From Methanobrevibacter sp. (GTDB taxonomy: Archaea > Methanobacteriota > Methanobacteria > Methanobacteriales > Methanobacteriaceae), in the NCBI GenBank assembly GCA_021442885.1, contig JABUVA010000017.1, positions 60,778-69,831 on the forward strand: a DNA stretch of 9,054 bases, read 5' to 3'. The number at the start of each line of letters is the position of its first letter. Position 1 is the first letter of the stretch. The position numbers and the translations under genes were made by a program. The notes below the pieces were generated by a model. It had not been told where the DNA came from. It saw only the letters and a list, made by a program, of their open reading frames with translations, and did no database searches. Positions 4,919 to 9,054 of this stretch are shown piece by piece.

Positions 4919-4923
4919 GGAGG
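4919..4923 (+). promoter_or_regulatory. Strong Shine-Dalgarno GGAGG before gatB, far from the ATG
   Basis: GGAGG ends 19 nt before ATG 4943 but 7 nt before an in-frame ATT at 4931. The motif therefore favours an AUU start or has no function in gatB initiation. Confidence 0.45.
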
Positions 4924-4942
4924 AATTACTATTAGTGTAAAG

Positions 4943-6295
4943 ATGAAATGTGGACTTGAAATCCACGTGCAATTAGAAACAGAGTCAAAATTATTTTGTG
5001 ATTGTCCAACAAATTACCAAGAGGCTCCTGAAAACTCAAATATTTGCCCTGTATGTTTAAATCAACCTGGAGCAAAACCTCACCCTACAAATGAAAAAGC
5101 ATTAGAAAATGCATTGATGATAGCTTTAATGCTTAATTGTAAAATTGATAAAGGATTTACTTATTTTATGAGAAAACATTATGATTATCCTGATTTACCA
5201 TCTGGTTACCAAAGAACATCAGTTCCAATTGGATATGAAGGAGAATTAAACGGTGTTAGGATTAGAGAAATACATGTAGAAGAAGATCCTGGCCAATATA
5301 AACCAGATAGAGGAATCGTAAACTTTAATCGTTCTGGAATTCCTTTAGTAGAAATTGTAACAGAACCAGATATAAAATCTCCAGAAGAAGCTAGAAGTTT
5401 TTTAAATGAGTTAATACGTGTTCTCCAATATAGTGGAGGTGCACGTGGTGAAGGTACTATGAGAGCAGATGTAAACATTTCTATTGAAGGTGGAAACAGA
5501 GTAGAAATGAAAAATGTAAACTCAATTAAAGGTGCTTATAGAGCTTTAAAATTTGAACTTGTAAGACAAAAAAACCTTATGAAAAGAGGAGCTGAGATTA
5601 AACAAGAAACTCGTGCATATCTTGAATCTCAAATGATTACTGTTGGAATGAGATTAAAAGAAGATGCAGATGATTATAGGTTTATTCCTGATCCTGATTT
5701 ACCACCAATGGAAATATCACAAGAACATATTGATGAAGTTCTTGAAACAATGCCTGAAGCTCCTCACAATAAAGTAAAAAGATTTATTGAAGAGTATAAA
5801 GTTGATGAAGAAACCGCTAAAGTATTAACTTCAGAATTAGATTTAGCTATTGCATATGAAGAAGTAGCTAGTAAAGTAGACTCTAAATTTGCTGCAAAAT
5901 GGATGAGAGATGAACTTAAAAGGGTTTTAGCTTATAATAAAATATCCTTTGGAGAAAGTAATATAACAGTAAATCAATTAGTTGAATTTTTAAACCTTTT
6001 AACCAATAAAGAAATTACAACAAAAGCAGGCCAAAGAGTTATTGAACAAATGCCAAATAATGATAAATCACCTAAAGAAATAGCTGAAGAATTAGGATTG
6101 ATTGGTGTTGCTGGTGATGATGAAGTATTGTCTGCTGTAAAAGAAGCAATTGAACAAAATCCAAAAGCAGTTAATGACTACCTTGAAGGCCAATCAGCAT
6201 CATTAAACTTCCTTGTAGGACAAGTAATGAGAATAACACGTGGAAAAGCAGATCCTGGTGAAACTGTTAAGTTGTTAAAAGAAAATATCGAATAG
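4943..6295 (+). CDS. gatB: Asp-tRNA(Asn)/Glu-tRNA(Gln) amidotransferase subunit B (GatB)
   Basis: The 450-aa product is a full GatB of archaeal length. The CGLEIHVQL start is followed by a zinc site with C19, C21, C35 and C38, then HYDYPDLPSGYQ, HVEEDPGQY, SGIPLVEIVTEPD, MRADVN and MKNVNS, all strong family motifs of the kinase/amidotransferase core. A helical YqeY-like tail domain from about residue 300 binds the tRNA. GatB activates the misacylated amino acid with ATP and passes it ammonia from GatA. In archaea GatCAB mainly makes Asn-tRNA-Asn, while GatDE makes Gln-tRNA-Gln. I use ATG 4943, but an in-frame ATT at 4931 has better SD spacing and would add four residues. It is the first gene of a three-gene operon. 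Confidence 0.95.
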   Translation: MKCGLEIHVQLETESKLFCDCPTNYQEAPENSNICPVCLNQPGAKPHPTNEKALENALMIALMLNCKIDKGFTYFMRKHYDYPDLPSGYQRTSVPIGYEGELNGVRIREIHVEEDPGQYKPDRGIVNFNRSGIPLVEIVTEPDIKSPEEARSFLNELIRVLQYSGGARGEGTMRADVNISIEGGNRVEMKNVNSIKGAYRALKFELVRQKNLMKRGAEIKQETRAYLESQMITVGMRLKEDADDYRFIPDPDLPPMEISQEHIDEVLETMPEAPHNKVKRFIEEYKVDEETAKVLTSELDLAIAYEEVASKVDSKFAAKWMRDELKRVLAYNKISFGESNITVNQLVEFLNLLTNKEITTKAGQRVIEQMPNNDKSPKEIAEELGLIGVAGDDEVLSAVKEAIEQNPKAVNDYLEGQSASLNFLVGQVMRITRGKADPGETVKLLKENIE

Positions 6296-6304
6296 GTGAT
6301 AGTT

Positions 6305-7111
6305 ATGTCTAAAAAGAAATCTTTAGTAAAAGATTATATGACTAGAAATGTTATTACTGTTACTCCATCAACTGAGACTAAAGAATTAATAAAAATAATG
6401 AAAGAGAGTAATCATAATAGCTATCCTGTTTTAGACCAAGACAAGAAAATTGTCGGAATTGTAACTTGTTCTGATGTATTACTTAGAGATTGGACTGATA
6501 AAGTAAAAGGCATAATGACTACAAACTTAGTAGTGGCAAACGAAGATTTATCTATTAACGATGCTTCTAGAGTAATGTTTAGAAAAGGAATTTCAAGAAT
6601 GCCTGTAATCAATAAAAAAGGAGAGCTTGTTGGACTTATAACTAATACTGATATGGTTCGTTCACATATTGAAAGATCTACACCAAACAAAGTAGATTAT
6701 TTCAAAAGTACATTAGAACAATTATATGGCATTAAAACTACTTTAAAACATATGAAAGTAGATACTGATAAACTTAGACCAACACAAGATAGAGTTTATG
6801 CAGATGAATTAGAAGGAAGAACCTATGAGCTTAAAAGAGGTTTAGCAGAACCAGCTATTGTTGTTAAAACTGGAAATAGATGGATTCTTGTTGATGGACA
6901 CCATAGAAGTGTTGCTTCTAAAAAATTAGGATGTGAAAAAGTAGATTCCTATGTTATTGATTTAGGTCAAGATATAAGATTAGGAATGGAAAAAACAGCT
7001 GATGAAGCAGGTATAAAAACTTTTGATGACATTACTATTATAGATGATGATCAACATCCATTAATAGCTCTTACAGAAACAATAAAAGACCAACAATATA
7101 AAGAGGACTAA
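6305..7111 (+). CDS. CBS-pair protein with C-terminal ParB/Srx-like (SerK-like) domain
   Basis: The 268-aa product joins two domains. Two tandem CBS motifs (about 9-62 and 67-123) would form one Bateman module that binds adenosine nucleotides or SAM. After a linker, about 155-220 is a ParB/sulfiredoxin-like domain with DGHHR at 197-201. That signature occurs in SerK, an ADP-dependent free-serine kinase, and related ParB-like nucleotide enzymes; it differs from the GERRxRA of DNA-partition ParB. A nucleotide-regulated small-molecule kinase or nucleotidase is my inference; DNA binding is less likely. The start is ATG 6305, with GGTGAT (6295-6300) 4 nt upstream; GTG 6296 lies inside that site. 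It is 9 nt after gatB and 4 nt before hisE. Confidence 0.85.
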   Translation: MSKKKSLVKDYMTRNVITVTPSTETKELIKIMKESNHNSYPVLDQDKKIVGIVTCSDVLLRDWTDKVKGIMTTNLVVANEDLSINDASRVMFRKGISRMPVINKKGELVGLITNTDMVRSHIERSTPNKVDYFKSTLEQLYGIKTTLKHMKVDTDKLRPTQDRVYADELEGRTYELKRGLAEPAIVVKTGNRWILVDGHHRSVASKKLGCEKVDSYVIDLGQDIRLGMEKTADEAGIKTFDDITIIDDDQHPLIALTETIKDQQYKED

Positions 7112-7115
7112 AACC

Positions 7116-7403
7116 ATGTCTGATGAAATTATAAGAAAGGTTTATGAAGTTCTTGAATCTAGAAGAGACAATCCTATAGATTCCTATACCTCCAATATTA
7201 TGCAAGACAGTGATAAAAAAGCAGAAGATAAAATCCTTGAAAAAATAGCTGAAGAAGCTGGAGAAGTTATAATAGCTTCTAAAAATAAGGAAAATTTAGT
7301 TTATGAATCTGTAGATTTATTATTTTTTACACTTCTTAATTGTGTTTATCATGGAATTAGTATTGAAGAAATCTTTGATGAGTTTGAAAAGAGAAGAAAA
7401 TAA
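7116..7403 (+). CDS. hisE: Phosphoribosyl-ATP pyrophosphatase (HisE)
   Basis: The 95-aa product is a stand-alone HisE, which hydrolyses phosphoribosyl-ATP to phosphoribosyl-AMP and pyrophosphate in the second step of histidine synthesis. It belongs to the all-alpha MazG-like fold: [11 protein letters not shown] supplies E46, E47 and E50, and YESVDLLFF supplies E64 and D67, the Mg2+-binding pattern. The length is typical of unfused archaeal HisE. A GAGG site (7103-7106) lies 9 nt before ATG 7116. The upstream gene stops 4 nt before it, so it is co-transcribed with gatB and the CBS protein. No other his gene is in view. Its stop directly abuts the stop of the opposing acetyltransferase gene. 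Confidence 0.93.
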   Translation: MSDEIIRKVYEVLESRRDNPIDSYTSNIMQDSDKKAEDKILEKIAEEAGEVIIASKNKENLVYESVDLLFFTLLNCVYHGISIEEIFDEFEKRRK

Positions 7404-7967
7404 TTATTTTTCTTCATCTAATACATATTCCATATTAAACATTCTTCTTTTTAAAAATTCTTTTTTATTAAATACTTTAAATCCAATTCTCTCATAAAGT
7501 TTTTTAACTCTTGTATTTCTAAAATCAGCATCTAATGTTACTCTTTTAAAATTATTTTCACGAGCATTATCAATGATATGTTCTATAACTTTAGTTCCAA
7601 TTCCTTTTCCTCTACATTCACTTGAAATTGCAATGTCAGCTATATATACATCGCCAAGATTTACATCACAGATAACAAAGTAATCTAAAATTGAAACGAT
7701 GAGTAATTTAAATGAATGAAACTCTTTAAACATATCAATAAAAGAAGGTTTCTTGTTAATATATAATACTACCACACCTATGATTTTATCATCTTCAAGA
7801 ACAACATTAATAGTATCATCACCTGAATCAATCCAAGTGCATATATCTTTAATAGCTTGATTTTTAGACTTGTAAATTTTATCATAGGTTCTAAAATCCA
7901 CATCATAAAGCAAATTAGCTACTTTATCTATTGAATGTTTTTGAGAATCAAAAGTTTCAAATCTCAT
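7404..7967 (-). CDS. GNAT family N-acetyltransferase
   Basis: The 187-aa product has a GNAT core in its second half. The strand [25 protein letters not shown] contains the acetyl-CoA pyrophosphate-binding loop R119-G124 (RGKGIG). [22 protein letters not shown] (144-165) is the usual motif B with the N..a..lYek.GF signature. The N-terminal half (about 1-105) is longer than in minimal GNATs and includes a hydrophobic stretch around 86-102 that may be a core helix. The substrate cannot be told: protein N-terminus, small molecule or antibiotic-like targets are all possible. Its ATG overlaps the larB stop (ATGA, 7967-7964), implying translational coupling. It is the last gene of the operon. Confidence 0.88.
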   Translation of the reverse strand: MRFETFDSQKHSIDKVANLLYDVDFRTYDKIYKSKNQAIKDICTWIDSGDDTINVVLEDDKIIGVVVLYINKKPSFIDMFKEFHSFKLLIVSILDYFVICDVNLGDVYIADIAISSECRGKGIGTKVIEHIIDNARENNFKRVTLDADFRNTRVKKLYERIGFKVFNKKEFLKRRMFNMEYVLDEEK

Positions 7968-8737
7968 AAAAATGCCTTAATTATAGTTAATGCATAAATA
8001 GCTGCACCAAAACCATTATCAATATTAACAACAGCTATTCCTGGAGCACATGATTGTAACATTGAATTTAAAGCTACAAAGCCTCCTTCACCAACACCAT
8101 AACCTACAGAAGTTGGAATGCCAATTATAGGAATATCAACAAGCCCTGCAATAACTGATGGAAGAGCACCCTCCATCCCTGCACAAACAATTAAAACTTT
8201 AACATCACTTTCAATCATACTTGCAATTTCTGGAAATAATCTATGAATTCCTGCTACTCCAACATCATAAGAAGTAACAGCAGAACATCCTCCTTCTTCA
8301 ATTATTACTTTAGCTTCTTCTGCAACATTAATATCTGATGTTCCTGCAGTAATAATACCAATTTTAGCTAAAGGTTTTTCTATTTTAGGTTTAGTTCTTA
8401 AAACAAGAGTTTTTCCATGTATATTATAGTCAAAAGTAATCCCATCATCTTCTAAATATTTTAAATCTTTAGATAATTTGTTAAATCTTTTTTTGGAAAG
8501 TTTAGTAATAATGAGATTTTCTTTTTGGCTTTTAAAATAATTTTTTATAATCAATAATAAATCTTCATAAGACTTACTTTCAGCATAAATTGCCTCAGGA
8601 AAGCCTGTTCTTAACTGTCTAGAACTATCAAATCTAACTATTCCATCAAATTCTAGAATATTATTAGCTTTAATATGGTTTTCACATTCATCAATTGTGA
8701 TTTTTCCATTTTTAAAATCTTCTAAGACCTTTTTCAT
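7964..8737 (-). CDS. larB: LarB, pyridinium-3,5-biscarboxylate mononucleotide synthase
   Basis: LarB carboxylates and hydrolyses nicotinic acid adenine dinucleotide, the first step to the nickel-pincer nucleotide cofactor of lactate racemase and related enzymes. The PurE-like C-terminal half shows [44 protein letters not shown], the probable active cysteine in MLQSCAPG, and NIDNGFGAA. Counted from the in-frame TTG at 8746 the product is 260 aa, with that cysteine at 233; from ATG 8737 it is 257 aa. I prefer ATG 8737 because [16 protein letters not shown] is the typical family start, although TTG 8746 would overlap the upstream stop. Neither start has a strong Shine-Dalgarno site. larC, larE and larA are not in this window. 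Confidence 0.93.
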   Translation of the reverse strand: MKKVLEDFKNGKITIDECENHIKANNILEFDGIVRFDSSRQLRTGFPEAIYAESKSYEDLLLIIKNYFKSQKENLIITKLSKKRFNKLSKDLKYLEDDGITFDYNIHGKTLVLRTKPKIEKPLAKIGIITAGTSDINVAEEAKVIIEEGGCSAVTSYDVGVAGIHRLFPEIASMIESDVKVLIVCAGMEGALPSVIAGLVDIPIIGIPTSVGYGVGEGGFVALNSMLQSCAPGIAVVNIDNGFGAAIYALTIIKAFL

Positions 8738-8742
8738 CGTAA

Positions 8743-9054
8743 TCAACTTTTAACTAAATTACTAGACCATTTAGAGAAATCAAAACCAGGTTTTTGAAAT
8801 GTATATCTTCCCAAATATAATTTATCTGGAGTTATTGGAAGATTTTTCCCTAAAACATATTTATTTTTAAATTTAATGTTATCATATAAATTTCCGTCTT
8901 TTTCTCCAATAAAATGTCCATCATCATTAGTTGCATAAACATTAACAAATGTTCCATTATCAGTAGTATTTGACATAAACTCATAAGTTATTATATCTCT
9001 CCTATCTAATCCTTTCCTACCACCACTAGCTATTTCAATAGCAGAATCAACAGG
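8743..9054 (-). CDS. Unknown protein, C-terminal part (5' end outside window)
   Basis: The minus-strand frame is open from the window edge (9054) to TGA at 8745-8743, giving 103 residues; ATG 8976 is probably internal because codons before it ([18 protein letters not shown]) remain open and protein-like, and no ribosome site precedes that ATG. I do not recognise the family. The segment is polar, with N-rich turns and short strand-like runs ([36 protein letters not shown]), and shows no membrane helix. It ends right at larB (its TGA overlaps a possible TTG start and is 5 nt from ATG 8737), so it is probably the gene upstream of larB in one operon. A role in cofactor synthesis is not shown. Confidence 0.6.
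   Translation of the reverse strand, partial: PVDSAIEIASGGRKGLDRRDIITYEFMSNTTDNGTFVNVYATNDDGHFIGEKDGNLYDNIKFKNKYVLGKNLPITPDKLYLGRYTFQKPGFDFSKWSSNLVKS

Noticed and set aside
5206..5478. Open frame antisense to gatB
   Set aside because: It covers conserved GatB motifs on the other strand and has no ribosome site or recognisable protein. The same applies to antisense frames at 2549-2731 (over hjc), 4164-4436 (over the radical SAM gene) and 6421-6690 (over the CBS gene).
6296..6304. GTG 6296 as start of the CBS protein
   Set aside because: This codon is part of the GGTGAT ribosome binding site for ATG 6305.

Overview
The window is an AT-rich piece of an archaeal chromosome, most likely a methanogen of the order Methanobacteriales (Methanobrevibacter-like). 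The evidence is: an Hjc-type Holliday junction resolvase; TATA-box promoters, some at leaderless spacing; tRNA genes mostly without an encoded CCA; a tRNA-Trp intron carrying a box C/D guide RNA; Shine-Dalgarno sites of the GGTGAT/GGAGG type; and an archaeal-length GatB. The genus is inferred from base composition and protein flavour, not from a search.

Layout. 1-1058 (+): the C-terminal tail of a TrkH potassium channel subunit, a 254-bp gap, then its likely partner TrkA. 1061-1947 (-): a glyoxalase-II-like metallo-hydrolase, then tRNA-Trp (74-nt intron) and tRNA-Cys, which form one short transcription unit. 1948-2307: a gene-poor stretch with a doubtful hydrophobic ORF and a frameshifted 4Fe-4S ferredoxin-type remnant directly behind hjc. 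2308-2715 (-): hjc. 2805-3307 (-): five tRNAs, transcribed Asn, CAU (Met or Ile2), Glu, Leu, His. 3499-4482 (+): a BioB-like radical SAM protein with an unusual cysteine spacing. 4479-4823 (-): a small unknown beta-rich protein. 4943-7403 (+): an operon gatB - CBS/ParB-like protein - hisE. 7404-9054 (-): an operon of an unknown gene (cut by the window edge), larB and a GNAT acetyltransferase; the last two overlap by ATGA.

How the genes fit together. The window is mostly housekeeping: potassium uptake, tRNA supply, tRNA-dependent amidation (GatB with tRNA-Asn nearby), histidine synthesis, DNA recombination and nickel-pincer cofactor synthesis (LarB). The three convergent gene pairs meet with almost no spacer (2 nt, a 4-nt overlap, 0 nt), so each transcript must end inside or antisense to its neighbour.

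The best-supported unusual element is the tRNA-Trp intron. It has C, D', C' and D boxes, two guides of exactly 12 nt, and a box D guide placed to methylate C34 of its own pre-tRNA. Its D' guide does not match the expected U39 site and contains an 8-nt palindrome. Other points worth checking are the CBS protein with a SerK-like DGHHR motif, a possible AUU start for gatB, a tRNA-His with no encoded G-1, and the CX4CX2C radical SAM protein. I saw no insertion sequence, phage gene or CRISPR array.
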